This document shows positions 8,701 to 16,647 of a stretch of DNA of 64,000 nucleotides, in pieces. A program made the translations under genes and the position numbers. Every line of letters starts with the position of its first letter. Position 1 is the first letter of the stretch. The notes under the pieces are model-generated. The model was not told the DNA's origin and made no database searches. It saw only the letters and a list, made by a program, of their open reading frames with translations. The stretch spans positions 1-64,000 of the forward strand of contig JARGPI010000003.1 of the NCBI GenBank assembly GCA_029213005.1, written 5' to 3'. The DNA comes from Verrucomicrobiales bacterium. GTDB taxonomy: Bacteria; Verrucomicrobiota; Verrucomicrobiia; Verrucomicrobiales; DEV007.

Positions 8701-11475
8701 CTGCTCATTAGATTCCTCGAGGGTGATGGCGTATAAATAAGGCACCCGAAAATCATCGGGGAAACGTTCGACGTGTTGGCTGAGAAACTGGCGACCGCGC
8801 TCCCAGCCGTTACGCGAGATCATCGCATCGGCCAGACTGATAACGGAATCGACATCCATACTGTCTCCGCCCCGGAGCTCGGAAAATTTGCGATACCCTT
8901 CCTCTTCATCGCCATAGCGGAGATGAATCAGAGCGATGCGGCGTTTCGTCCCTTCGGATTTATCGAGGGGCACGGCGGTTTCCAAAGTATCGAGCGCGCG
9001 TTCCCACTCGCCTTCCTCTTCCTCGATGCGGGCGATTTGGTGAAGGAGGGTGAGGTCTTCGGGCCGGAGACGGGTTGCTTCGAGCAGGGCTTCGCGGCGA
9101 CCTTCGTAATTGTCGGATTTTCGGTGGATTTCGGCAATCGCGAGTAGAGGGGCGATCGAGGTTCGGTTGGAACGTCGTCTCTCTTCGAATTGTTCGACCA
9201 GACGATCGATTTTGCCTTCACTCTCGGCCACGGCGGCGAGGCTGGCGGCCCAGCGGATTTTTTCGCCGATCTCTTCGCTTTCTTCATAGAGATTCCAGTA
9301 GATTCTTTCGGCATCAGCAGCTTTGCCATCGCGCTGGTAATAGGTAGCGAGGAGGGTGCGGGGTGCTTCTTCGTCGCTAAAGCGATTGACGGTGAGCCGC
9401 AGGGTTTCGATGGCCTTGTCGGTCTGGTCCTCTTCGTGCTCGATGGTGGCCTGCTGAATCCAGGGAGTATAGCTTCCGGGAGATACCTTTTTCCATTCCT
9501 CCAACCATTTGAATGCTTCATCAAACTGGAGGCTGCGGCGGTAGAGAGTGACCAGTTTTTCGATCTGGTTGGATCGTCTTCCGTCCGGTAGCTCGACGAT
9601 TCGTCTCATCGTAGAAGCGGCCCGTTCCCAATCATCGCGGGAGATTAATTGTCGGACCCGCTGATCGAGTGCGAGTGTTTCGCCCTGATCCATCCAGGGT
9701 TTGAGGGTATCTTCCGCGCGGCTGAATTCGCCGTTACGCTCCTGCATTTCGGAAAGGAGGCAGGCCTGGTTCAGTTTGAGATCGTCAGCGCGGCTTTGCA
9801 GCTGTTCGCGATATTCGTCCGTTTTATTAGTGCGGGACAGGATTGCGAGGATTTGGCGGAGTGCTTCGGAGAGATCGGTAGGGGCTTCGACTAGAGAAAG
9901 ACGCTTCTCAGCCCAGGGGAGGGCTTCATCGGCGTGGTTGGATGCGAGGGCTTCCTCGCAGAGACGACCGAGGAAGAGAAAGTCGTTGGAAAATTCGTCG
10001 ACCCGCTTTTTGAGAATCTGAAAGGCATCTTCGCGCTGGCCGCGGGAGGAAAGCATCCTGGCGGCACGAATCGCATCGTCATTGGAGCCGTTGGCGGCGA
10101 TTTCCCGCCAGATTGCGATGGCGTCCTCTTTCTTTTCCGCCCGATAGAGAAAAGCGGCGTGTTCCTCTTTAGCTCCGATGCTGTCGGGAAAGGCGGTGAT
10201 GAGTTTTTCGAACAGTTGCGTGGCGGCATCGGGCTGTTTGAATTGCTCCAGCATCCGGGCGGCGCGGAGGTAGGTATATTCTGATTGATCCGACATCTCG
10301 ACGAACTTCAGGACAGTATCGCGAGCGGCCCCGGGATTTTCGGCGCGGTTTTGCCAGGCGGCGAGCGAGGCGACGAGTTCGGTATCGTCGGGGTGCGCCG
10401 TCATGAGGGCTTTCATCTGTTCGACGGCTTCGTCGTTTTTCCCGAGTCGCCCGAGTAGTGCGATAAAGGCTTCCCGGTTGGCGCGATCGCCGGGGGTGGC
10501 TTTGAGGATTTCTTTAAAAACTGTGATGGCCTGATCACTTTCCTGCTGTTCGGCGTAGACCATGGCCAGTCTACGAAGGATGGCGATACGGCCTTTTTCT
10601 TTTTCGACAATCTCCTGATAGTATTTTTTGAGTCCGGCGAGGTCGTCCTCTTTTCGAAATAGCTGTTCGATTTGGGAAAGGATTTCTTTTTCCAACCAGG
10701 TGTCCCGACCCGAGGCCTGAAGCGCGTCGGTATAGATTGATTTGGCGTCGTCCCGCTGGCCGGAGCGAAGGTGGATGTCGCCGAGGCGGAGCTTCCGGGT
10801 GATCTTCAAATAGGGATCGGTCGTGGTTTCGACGAGGGCTTTTTGGGTTTTAAGGGCTTCTTCGATGAGACTTTCATCGAGCAGCAGATCAACGAGGTCC
10901 TCGCGAAGTTCGTCGTCGTCCGGGTTTGAAGCGATCAATTCCTGCCAGGCTTTGATCGCTTCGTCGGATTTTCCGGATCGGGAAAGCCAACGTCCTTTTA
11001 ATTTCCCGAGTTCGATGGCGAGTTCTTTTTTGGGATCGAGTGCGAGGGCTTTGTCTACTTCCTGAACCGCATGGTCAAAATCGAGAGAACGAGCCCGGGC
11101 TTTGGCTAATTCGGAGAGTGCTTCGGTATTTTCCGGATCGACTTTGAGAGAGGTTTCAAAGGCGGAGAGTGCTTCGTCTTCGCGGCCCTGTTTGGATAGA
11201 AAGTAACCGTAGAGAAGCCGGTCCGCCGTTTGGGCGTCTTCTTTTTCGATCTGGGCTTTCAGATACTGATCGAGGGAATCGATGGTTCCGGTATCGAGCC
11301 ACGCGTTAAAGAATCGGTCGAAGAGGTAGCCACCGGAGGGTCTTTTCTGCAGTGCGGAATGGTATTTGGCGGCTTTGGGATTGATTTCCTGCGTGAAAAC
11401 CTCGTCGGGAAAACCGGTGAATATAATCAATGTAAGAAGAACAGATCGATAAAGCCGGAATAAGCGTGGTTTCAT
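2704..11475 (-). CDS. Giant secreted tetratricopeptide repeat protein (2923 aa)
   Basis: This is a very long single open frame. The N-terminus is basic and then hydrophobic, with FRLYRSVLLTLIIFTGFP near residues 6-23, which reads as a signal peptide for export. From about residue 45 to 1000, tandem helical pairs with TPR spacing are clear: for example YGYFLSKQGREDEALSAFE, ALSELAKARARSLDFDHAV and SDEAIKAWQELIASNPDDDE. The remaining two thirds are alpha-helical and charged, with occasional TPR-like pairs and no catalytic motif I can recognise. It probably acts as a scaffold in the periplasm or at the envelope. Codon use looks like the neighbours, and the frame is unbroken for 8.7 kb, so it is a functional gene. 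The function is unknown. Confidence 0.85.
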   Translation of the reverse strand: MKPRLFRLYRSVLLTLIIFTGFPDEVFTQEINPKAAKYHSALQKRPSGGYLFDRFFNAWLDTGTIDSLDQYLKAQIEKEDAQTADRLLYGYFLSKQGREDEALSAFETSLKVDPENTEALSELAKARARSLDFDHAVQEVDKALALDPKKELAIELGKLKGRWLSRSGKSDEAIKAWQELIASNPDDDELREDLVDLLLDESLIEEALKTQKALVETTTDPYLKITRKLRLGDIHLRSGQRDDAKSIYTDALQASGRDTWLEKEILSQIEQLFRKEDDLAGLKKYYQEIVEKEKGRIAILRRLAMVYAEQQESDQAITVFKEILKATPGDRANREAFIALLGRLGKNDEAVEQMKALMTAHPDDTELVASLAAWQNRAENPGAARDTVLKFVEMSDQSEYTYLRAARMLEQFKQPDAATQLFEKLITAFPDSIGAKEEHAAFLYRAEKKEDAIAIWREIAANGSNDDAIRAARMLSSRGQREDAFQILKKRVDEFSNDFLFLGRLCEEALASNHADEALPWAEKRLSLVEAPTDLSEALRQILAILSRTNKTDEYREQLQSRADDLKLNQACLLSEMQERNGEFSRAEDTLKPWMDQGETLALDQRVRQLISRDDWERAASTMRRIVELPDGRRSNQIEKLVTLYRRSLQFDEAFKWLEEWKKVSPGSYTPWIQQATIEHEEDQTDKAIETLRLTVNRFSDEEAPRTLLATYYQRDGKAADAERIYWNLYEESEEIGEKIRWAASLAAVAESEGKIDRLVEQFEERRRSNRTSIAPLLAIAEIHRKSDNYEGRREALLEATRLRPEDLTLLHQIARIEEEEGEWERALDTLETAVPLDKSEGTKRRIALIHLRYGDEEEGYRKFSELRGGDSMDVDSVISLADAMISRNGWERGRQFLSQHVERFPDDFRVPYLYAITLEESNEQDLATEVFLNLLSHDKEIPTMRQTTSLATSTSQVNNTYYGELPEGYNALSQHVRNCYFAYQYRAYLRSGRNRFQNNLSGSGLVAMPKSLEVMHNYVLSHLHGISELEDTKEKVAAEIASRGIKNGDLILASTFSEQYSTNHAQLPALLEAFPDNQGVLAFAVVTQINNLRNRTPVTDSEMLIKSGQKLKPDYPHLALVALLGAASDDDSELQAQTLAEIAAYNKGDTVPPGILSNTATSLLLNFEAGLSPALVAELKSAILKWRELQRKEAEKKPKSSNLATSFPIGDTYSAVLRNSDDLTEFATYLDEQCDAYEKMLAKNGSASKNVSSLGRYQQYVSRGQAMLSPLSFPPAEMIDMAPNVLWNFITTRNINFGYTLAPLDPEAVAKVVDKVKDPFLGAILYNLAENPEAAGNKIEEILAASKNQGRKIPIKSALFAAGWYQQNEEWEKAAEILESVRLAPMPRSLRQRIDAAIIVSAREAEIGEKESQVENPTGLAKWGPDAALRLRYGFLDSSKRGELVSALDDFGFKDAAKRLEAKGVSVAATARNYTSGTQVQGVAGRINQFVKDDKKADALKLLERTLKLETKAFALSGRGNWNYELFRMIREVSSENESLFNELRTKLLPADDAPARELIEYAALLDITGKTKDAATYYEKGVAAMPPSQQSKYLSRFALVKGAIDPEGAAKILAGMHGKDRALLAADSSSIRSSLDYGKTELSKSAVFQNHATMYTLWLNSLDEETRFDRYDYSFLDQAARYHLISENSLQIYTPPARRPFQSSDKIPKELVDKHQTLCLAFTKIPVLARDGFSFYEVLAHEEEAGNTAELEKLARSSLEYYSKKSSTSIAQTTTSWNNLSSSFLTRWFPEEYLIWQAKLRAESQASLEPVMELLKLSKDRNAIKTGEDFLTLAYGQPADFAKTALDYLNSGPVQNQSYYSGYGNHQTHSSAAKVFTIWKHRKAELEAGFDMESFLLSNVKKAKQQQRNELTILSADYTAWLAENQGWQAAERFLLALTEEWLGPKKNWDKFKKEAQRKVPNGNSFYYTGGDFIDPAHKQFQGLLSRCAWHPSTVFHTLRFVKANGLDTNQQVSSSSMIQNLDNNNVTQNIDLTETLILGSPFVSSADSFSTGTVRQDQNSAFITLINGASRWKDVERRNQLREKLKSLNTFGSNLSLAYLDHLINQPDGDDDVPNVLAIYRKDIETMPGELLDELASTISIIYPKGFPRQKISPESEAVFELLGAQKAKSIAEEADQFLEVKSLADIDVRYGSALVRKIGPFLDPLLQSGKWDDMEKIYYHAVALGEQSQAKEGFGSYDSAWNLRGDLLYDLLDDTSGGGIERIAFFERVTRKDRTKGTIALTGGGMRMATHLFQAVDQRMKEVGLEKALHDVYLDLWNLSGNEATPQLAISCREFIGRLKPPQIVKAIAWADKTAAGDSELARFANELSNAWRLNLAITDLKGFERQKKQIPDFNKWEAHYLPLLKDETSHVAWRCCYAGVICRVPTGDVDPETVYACADVMAQALAEDAPFNGWQFVHVAKSFNLLPRDDRWIETANRMHEGWVLKNKNNHFDSETGKAWNPWSNPVLLSLQMHTKLGDPEKLKAFLNEKNAENRLSGSARTLFALVEAGFIDEALEALKNAPEKADHGTGYPTGKNDYAAYYSPEVHKHLPEFLEKIEEPGLRYLANLLIVGAPDPPMKDRQKNLPYKDRFGRYVEVTKQYPETDFGDNEVIRKAALRQIAYVEHCGFILKDHIKNEFENTDLTGLCSSQNYTTIGRETRVVSAHISNEIKQGRLKALRDFIEAIGKKDQSRYYYRREALKHVSGHLAKSIKNRSHHMKPAEIRDHLDAFHLLLRDPKEDILKHTELRNLIISYIAGRILIANEPDMESKLDQTTFSKGRETLLAKTLGGNRNAFFVQFKNAYNFEIPVAKFKVEDDERHRRVEATLQHPMVIRALKNEKDLWGMMQKFKWVNPEETDSEWGKSLLKKWDELQASAE

Positions 11476-11548
11476 GAGACGGTGCGGGATCTAACCCCTT
11501 CCTAGCAAAGAGGTTTTTGATCGCGGTGGCAAGACTGCATTTACCCGC

Positions 11549-12553
11549 CTAAACGGTAAGTTCCGCCAGCAAATCGCACCAGTCTTTCTGTTCGCGGCGG
11601 GGATCGAAGTCGACTTTGAGGGCGTCGCACCATTTCTGGATTTGATTGCGAAAGCTTTCTGAGGTCGAGAAGGTGTCTAATATCGACGCGAGGCTCTTAC
11701 TGTCGTCGAGGTGGAATAGACCGGGATAGTCTTTCCCGAGGACGCCTATATTTCCCGGAATGGCGGAGGCGATTATCGGGGTGCCGAGTGCAATTGACTC
11801 GTAGATGGCGTTGGAACTGCCTTCTATATACGAGGTATTGAGGAGAAAATCGGCGTTTTTCAGCGCTTTGAGGAGGTCAGAGCGGGGGACCTCGCCCTTC
11901 CATTCATAGGCTTCGCTGCTGTATTTCCCGGCGTTTTCACGGAATTCCATGGAATTGGCATTGCCGTAGTGATGAATCTGGATCGGGGTTTTCAGATGGG
12001 GAATGGACCGGAGGTAAAGAAAGGGGTTCTTCTGTTCGCGGAGGTGGGCGACGAGCATCCCGCGAAAGGGTGGAGTGGTTCGCTTCGGGAAGCCCTCGTA
12101 GTCAATGATCTCCGCAGGTAGTTCGATCGATTTTCTGATCTCGCGGACTAGAGGGTGATTGATTTTGTCCCGGGCTTGATCCTGAGTCACAACGATGGCA
12201 TCGGCGAGTTGGATGGATCTGAGGGTTTCGGCCTTTAAAATACCGTCTAAAGGAAATAGATCAGAACCGGTCATGATGACAACCAGCCCGGGTCGGGACT
12301 GTACCCTGTACACTTTGTCATTGTACCCTGTACGATCTGAGACTGTACCCTGTACCGTGGCAAATTGCTCAATCACTCCGGCGCTACGCCAGGCGTTGAG
12401 GGCGATGAGAAAGTCACAGTCGGCGGCAAATCCGTCCTGAAAGATCTCTACCTGATGCCCGGCATCGCTGAGAAGGCCGGAGATACGGCGCCCCGATACG
12501 GAATTCCCCTGAAGAGAATCTGCCGGAAAGGGGCTGGAAATAGAGATTTTCAA
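11549..12553 (-). CDS. Family 4 glycosyltransferase, SenB-like (TIGR04348 type), with repeat inserted in frame
   Basis: A 334-aa GT-B glycosyltransferase. The N-terminal domain starts MKISISSPFPADSLQGNSVS and has the FLIALNAWRSAGVI block. MTGSDLFPLDG follows, and the C-terminal donor-site region contains SYIEGSSNAIYESIALGTPIIAS. The layout recalls the TIGR04348 group, which includes the selenosugar synthase SenB. No SenA or SenC partner is nearby, so the substrate is unknown. It starts with TTG overlapping the TGA of the upstream KamA gene, so translational coupling is likely. Roughly residues 66-86 are encoded by three copies of the 22-bp-phased repeat (12300-12356). That adds about 20 residues in a loop before the conserved TGSDL motif. 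Confidence 0.8.
   Translation of the reverse strand: MKISISSPFPADSLQGNSVSGRRISGLLSDAGHQVEIFQDGFAADCDFLIALNAWRSAGVIEQFATVQGTVSDRTGYNDKVYRVQSRPGLVVIMTGSDLFPLDGILKAETLRSIQLADAIVVTQDQARDKINHPLVREIRKSIELPAEIIDYEGFPKRTTPPFRGMLVAHLREQKNPFLYLRSIPHLKTPIQIHHYGNANSMEFRENAGKYSSEAYEWKGEVPRSDLLKALKNADFLLNTSYIEGSSNAIYESIALGTPIIASAIPGNIGVLGKDYPGLFHLDDSKSLASILDTFSTSESFRNQIQKWCDALKVDFDPRREQKDWCDLLAELTV
12300..12356. repeat. 22-bp-phased palindromic repeat, locus 2 (three units, inside a gene)
   Basis: Units at 12300-12312 (TGTACCCTGTACA), 12322-12334 (last base G) and 12344-12356 (last base C), all in the same orientation with exact 22-bp steps. The 57-bp block equals 19 codons, so it preserves the reading frame of the glycosyltransferase. 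Because 22 is not a multiple of 3, the units are read in all three frames, giving VQGT, RTGY and YRVQ. Confidence 0.85.
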
Positions 12554-13743
12554 TAATCGAGAATAGGATCCGGCGATACGGCGGGTTCGGGATATTCGAA
12601 GTTTTTACCTTCGTAGTTGCGCACAATAACCCGTTCGTCGTTACGCTGAACCATGTAATCGGGATTCACCGGCACTTTGCCTCCGCCGCCGGGGGCGTCG
12701 ATGACGTATTGCGGCACGGCGTATCCGGTGGTGTGGCCCCGGAGTTTTTCGATGATTTCGATTCCTTTTGCTACTGGAACCTGTAGATGAGATGAACCTT
12801 TTATCAGATCCATCTGATACATATAATAAGGGCGCACCCGGCACATCAAAAGTTTGTGGACCAGTGACTTCATGATTTCGGCATCGTCGTTCACATCGCG
12901 AATCAGAACACTCTGGTTACCCATCGGGATACCGCTGTTGGCGAGCATTTCCAGAGCAACTTTCACCTCGGAAGTAAGTTCCCGGGGGTGGTTGGTGTGC
13001 ACGCTGAGAAAGAGCGGATGATATTTCTGAAGCATCGCGCACAGCTCAGGGGTGATTCGCTGCGGCAGGAAAATAGGGATCCGGGAGCCGATCCGGACAA
13101 ATTCGATATGCTCGATGGAACGGAGTCGCTTCAGGATTTTCTCCAGTTTCGCATCGGAAAAGAGCAGAGGATCTCCCCCGGAAAGCAACACATCGCGGAC
13201 TTCGGTGTGATTTTCGAGGTATTGAAAAGCCGCTTCGTAATCGGTATCCAACTCCTGCTCACCGGCTCCACTGACGACCCGGCTGCGGGTGCAGTAGCGA
13301 CAGTAGGAGGCGCAGCGGTCTGTTACGAGGAAGAGAACCCGGTCCGGATAGCGATGGACGAGTCCGGGGACCGGCATATGTGAATCCTCCCCACAGGGGT
13401 CGCTCATTTCGTAATCTGCTTCCCAGGTTTCCTCGATACGGGGGATTACCTGACGGCGAATCGGGCAGTTGGGGTTGTCTTTTTCAATAAGATTGAAGAA
13501 ATGCGGCGTAATGGCCATGGCCAGCTTCGTTCCTGATAGGATAACGCCGTTCCTCTCCTCTTCGGACAATACGAGGTGTTCTTCAAGCTGGGAGAGTGAG
13601 GTAATCCGGTTTTTCAACTGCCAGATATGACTGTTCCACTCTTCCTCCGAGACACCCTTACCAGCCCAGTAACCGGGGGCTGCAGAGCGAAACTTCTTTT
13701 CGAGATCCTGCCTGAGAATTGGTTTCATAAATTGGTGCTTCAC
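12550..13743 (-). CDS. kamA: Lysine 2,3-aminomutase family radical SAM protein
   Basis: A PLP-dependent radical SAM protein of 397 aa. The radical SAM cluster motif is CASYCRYC (cysteines near residues 144, 148 and 151), preceded by VLFLVTDR. VLLSGGDPLL supplies the SAM-binding GGDP motif, and the C-terminal APGGGGKVP stretch is typical of the KamA branch. The family converts L-lysine to L-beta-lysine, or modifies EF-P in the EpmB branch. No EF-P or EpmA gene is adjacent, so the substrate is not fixed. A GTG start at 13743 is given; ATG at 13728 (MKPILRQ) is equally good, and neither has a strong ribosome binding site. The gene overlaps the start of the downstream glycosyltransferase and forms a two-gene operon with it. 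Confidence 0.88.
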   Translation of the reverse strand: MKHQFMKPILRQDLEKKFRSAAPGYWAGKGVSEEEWNSHIWQLKNRITSLSQLEEHLVLSEEERNGVILSGTKLAMAITPHFFNLIEKDNPNCPIRRQVIPRIEETWEADYEMSDPCGEDSHMPVPGLVHRYPDRVLFLVTDRCASYCRYCTRSRVVSGAGEQELDTDYEAAFQYLENHTEVRDVLLSGGDPLLFSDAKLEKILKRLRSIEHIEFVRIGSRIPIFLPQRITPELCAMLQKYHPLFLSVHTNHPRELTSEVKVALEMLANSGIPMGNQSVLIRDVNDDAEIMKSLVHKLLMCRVRPYYMYQMDLIKGSSHLQVPVAKGIEIIEKLRGHTTGYAVPQYVIDAPGGGGKVPVNPDYMVQRNDERVIVRNYEGKNFEYPEPAVSPDPILDY

Positions 13744-13974
13744 GTTGTGACGATTCAGGTCACAGAGTGCTTACGCTTCAAGCGATCATATTTCGCCATC
13801 AATTTTTGTCAAATTAAGGCTCAGAAGGATCGCGGTGCGTGTTGGGAAGGACTCTACCGGTTTTTCCGCAATCTCCGTATACAAACTCCGTGGTAAGTTA
13901 TACCCCTGTATTTGTGACTTATTTCGCCTGCGAAATTTGACAATTCAGGGCGGACGAGGCAGGGAACGTGCCCT

Positions 13975-14604
13975 ATGAGCAAATATGCAGATGAAAACGT
14001 TCTGGTGATAACACGATCACTGTTTGACGAACTGGGTTCTTTCCAGGGCTTTAACCCCGATATAGCAACCTATTTGCCATCCATTCTCGATCCGGAAAAC
14101 AATTTCTTTCTCAGTCGGGATTTAGCAGAGGACGACCCCGGTCACAAACAGATCATTCCCTACGCTATCTTTCATCACGGTTCGCGCATATTGCACTATT
14201 ACCGGGGAGGTGGCTCCGGTGAGAAGCGTCTCGCATCGAAAGGCTCGATCGGAATCGGTGGGCACGTTAACGATACCGATTTTGAGGCTTCGTCACTCGA
14301 CCGGGATACTTACACCGTCGGAGTTGAGCGGGAAATAGAGGAAGAACTCATTATTAACTGTTCATACCGACAGAAAATTATCGGCCTGATCAACGACGAT
14401 TCCAACGACGTAGGTAAAGTTCACCTCGGTGTGGTTCATTTGGTAACGCTTGATGGTGAGGATCTAAAAGCGGGGGAGGACAATATTTCCGAACTTGGTT
14501 TCCAGAATTTCGACCAGTTGAGCGCCAATAGAGACAAACTGGAAACCTGGTCAGCGATATGTCTCGACACCCTTCATCAGTTCCTCGATCTGGCAGATAG
14601 TTGA
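13975..14604 (+). CDS. Divergent Nudix-like protein
   Basis: A soluble protein of 209 aa. The stretch starting GIGGHVNDTD and ending VEREIEEELII resembles a Nudix box: glycine lead-in, then RE-x2-EE helix. The glycine-to-REIEEEL spacing is longer than the standard 23-residue box, so this is a divergent member. The family hydrolyses nucleoside diphosphates linked to another moiety, and the substrate here cannot be told. The gene is preceded by a 231-bp gap that also serves kamA. Its last 28 bases overlap the end of the convergent frameshifted membrane protein gene. Confidence 0.65.
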   Translation: MSKYADENVLVITRSLFDELGSFQGFNPDIATYLPSILDPENNFFLSRDLAEDDPGHKQIIPYAIFHHGSRILHYYRGGGSGEKRLASKGSIGIGGHVNDTDFEASSLDRDTYTVGVEREIEEELIINCSYRQKIIGLINDDSNDVGKVHLGVVHLVTLDGEDLKAGEDNISELGFQNFDQLSANRDKLETWSAICLDTLHQFLDLADS

Positions 14605-15108
14605 ACCAGGTAGGAGAGACCTGCCCCCATCCCCAACCCGAATCCTGCCCCCCAGGAAAGCTTCCCCCAGAGCCCCCCGATTTCTGCATAGCACTTCTCC
14701 CCGAGATAGTAGCCGATCGTGTAGAAAAGAAAGACGACTGCGGCAACTTCGAGCAGTCGGGCATTGAAGCCTATAATGAATTTTTAGCCAGACCATGGCA
14801 AAGATACCAAAGGCCGATCCCATGATTTCTCCAAAGTGCGATTTAAATAGAAACCAACCGACGCACCACAGAATCGAGAAGATCAGAAAAGATAGAGGGA
14901 ACGCCCAGACCAGTTTCCATAGGGGTTTCCGGCCCTCACTACTTGAGTAGGGAAGGAGGGAGATACCTCCAAAGAGCAGGAATACAATAGCGCAGGCCGA
15001 GTAAAGCTGAGTGGTCGATGACAACCACTTGCCACCAAAAGCCCATACGGAAAACGATGCTATCGCGACAAAAGCGAAGCCCAATGCGGGTAACAGAAAA
15101 CGGATCAT
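14577..15108 (-). pseudogene. Multi-pass membrane protein gene with a single frameshift
   Basis: From the ATG at 15108 (MIRFLLPALGFAFVA) the frame encodes about four hydrophobic helices down to FAMVWLK near 14780. Beyond that the same frame turns into arginine-rich nonsense. Shifting by one base at the run of five A (14781-14785, T on the + strand) restores a sensible membrane sequence. It reads FIIGFNARLLEVAAVVFLFY, then YTIGYYLGEK and WGAGFGLGMGAGLSYLVQL, ending at a TGA at 14577-14579. Both halves have typical hydrophobic helices, so they were clearly one gene of about 175 codons. This could be a real mutation, a sequencing error in the homopolymer, or programmed slippage. The function is unknown. 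Confidence 0.75.
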
Positions 15109-15329
15109 TTCAAAGAATGGAAACAAGGTGTAAAAGACCGAATCATAACCGAAAAACGGGGTGTAGGTAATGCCAAAAGATACCTAACAATTATTAAACG
15201 AATCGCAGCCTATAGGTCTAGTTTTTTAATAATAGGGATTAATTTGTGAGATTTATACGTTTTTTATTTTATAATTTAAAAATTCACATTATAGTGCGCC
15301 GCCCCTTACCCCTTTCTACCTTATTAATT

Positions 15330-15743
15330 ATGGCAACTAGATATAGTGATAAAACCAAAAAAGAAGTGGTCGAGTTCGTAAAGAAGTACGACGCAGAGCA
15401 TGGTCGCGGTGGACAATCCGCAGCTAAGAAGCAGTTCAAAATCAACCCTATTTCCATCAAGAAATGGTGTGTTGACCAAGGATACACAACTGGACCATCG
15501 AAAAAGAAAGCAGCAGCTAAGCCTGCAGCTAAACCAAAAGCAGCACCTGCGAAAGCCGGAGCTAAAAAAGGTGTAAGACGGGGACGCAAGCCCGCCGCAG
15601 CTACAACTACTGCTGCAGCTAAGAGCGCCGCTGCTCCAGTTAGTTCTGGATCAATGACAGCTAAGCTTAAGAAGATGAGCGATATCTCTGAAAAGATTGA
15701 AGCTCTTCAGGCTGAGTTTGATGCATTGAAGAAAAGCTTGTAG
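15330..15743 (+). CDS. Histone H1-like DNA-binding protein with N-terminal HTH and C-terminal coiled coil
   Basis: A basic protein of 137 aa starting MATRYSDKTKKEVVEFVKKY. The first 50 residues look like a small helix-turn-helix, ending NPISIKKW, of the kind seen in transposase N-termini and Psq-like domains. Residues about 55-105 are a lysine/alanine/proline-rich tail like eukaryotic H1 and bacterial Hc1-type proteins. The last 35 residues form a heptad-like coiled coil (LKKMSDISEKIEALQAEFD). A longer frame begins at 15246, but its extra residues are AT-rich leader, so I use the ATG at 15330. It probably acts as a nucleoid protein. A strong terminator follows immediately, and the leader is notably AT-rich. 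Confidence 0.75.
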   Translation: MATRYSDKTKKEVVEFVKKYDAEHGRGGQSAAKKQFKINPISIKKWCVDQGYTTGPSKKKAAAKPAAKPKAAPAKAGAKKGVRRGRKPAAATTTAAAKSAAAPVSSGSMTAKLKKMSDISEKIEALQAEFDALKKSL

Positions 15744-15770
15744 TCCTACTACGAATTTTAAGTGCTAAGA

Positions 15771-15804
15771 AGCCGCCGGGAGTTAATCCCGGCGGCTTTT
15801 TTTT
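15771..15804 (+). terminator. Rho-independent terminator after the histone-like gene
   Basis: Stem GCCGCCGGGA / TCCCGGCGGC around a TTAA loop, followed by eight T. It lies 28 bp after the stop codon. Confidence 0.95.
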
Positions 15805-15973
15805 ATGTATCGACTCTGGGCCGGACCGGATAGGTAAGTGAGAAGGGCGCTGGACGGGATGGTTCGCTTTGGTTAAATCTCGACTCGTTAGATTGTGGGG
15901 ACAGATCGCTAGTTGAATAGAAAGAGAAAAGCGAAGCACTGGAAAAAACTCGCAGGAGGTCGTACTATCCCGG

Positions 15974-16573
15974 ATGGATTTCGATTTAAATGGAGCCGAT
16001 GCCAAACACAGTTATAAATTGCTCGCTGGATTAGTGGTCCCGCGTCCCATTGCCTGGGTAACCACTCTGAATGAAGATGGAGTTATCAATGCCGCTCCCT
16101 TCAGTTTCTTTAATGTGATGGGAACCCGTCCGCCTATCGTGGCATTTGCTCCCGGAGATCGATCGCCCGGTATACCAAAAGATACCGCGAAGAATATTCG
16201 GACGAGCGGCGAATTTGTCATTAATCTCGTCGATGAAGAGACTGCGGAAGCGATGAATATCACATCTGCGGAAATTGCAGCGGGCGAAAGTGAAATTACC
16301 CTCGCAGGATTGCATACCGAAAGCAGTCGTTCTATTGCACCGCCACGAATTTCAGAAGCTCCGGTCGCGATCGAGTGCCGAGAGTGGTCTACCCTTGAAG
16401 TAGGGCGAAACCGAATTGTAATAGGTCTGGTTCAATGTTTGCACGTAAAGGATGGGATTCTTGATCCGGAGACATTGCTGGTGCGGCCGGAAGCCTATGC
16501 CCCGGTGGGGAGAATGGAAGTTCCCTCCGGCTACTGTCGTACGCGTGATCGTTTTGATATGCCGCGTCCCTGA
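15974..16573 (+). CDS. Flavin reductase-like (flavoredoxin family) FMN-binding protein
   Basis: A protein of 199 aa with the split-barrel flavin reductase fold. The N-terminal block PRPIAWVTTLNEDG, then NAAPFSFFNVMG and PPIVAFAPGD, are hallmark FMN-contacting segments. The mid region DTAKNIRTSGEFVINLV is also typical. Members reduce flavin with NAD(P)H or act as FMN electron carriers, and no partner is adjacent to fix the role. A strong AGGAGG sits at 15953-15958, about 15 bases before the ATG. That is longer than usual, but no better start exists. Confidence 0.88.
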   Translation: MDFDLNGADAKHSYKLLAGLVVPRPIAWVTTLNEDGVINAAPFSFFNVMGTRPPIVAFAPGDRSPGIPKDTAKNIRTSGEFVINLVDEETAEAMNITSAEIAAGESEITLAGLHTESSRSIAPPRISEAPVAIECREWSTLEVGRNRIVIGLVQCLHVKDGILDPETLLVRPEAYAPVGRMEVPSGYCRTRDRFDMPRP

Positions 16574-16647
16574 TCGGACGAAAGTCGGCGGTTGAAAAAT
16601 TATTCGGTCTTTTCGCAACTCTCTTCTATAATGCCCTTGGTTTTTCC

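Noticed and set aside
12300..12356. Repeats as a CRISPR array
   Set aside because: The units are 13 bp with 9-bp spacers, occur in both orientations across loci, and have no cas genes nearby.
13746..13764. TGTGAC-N7-GTCACA as a CRP site upstream of kamA
   Set aside because: The TGTGA/TCACA spacing is 9 rather than 6, so it does not fit CRP; it may be a small hairpin.
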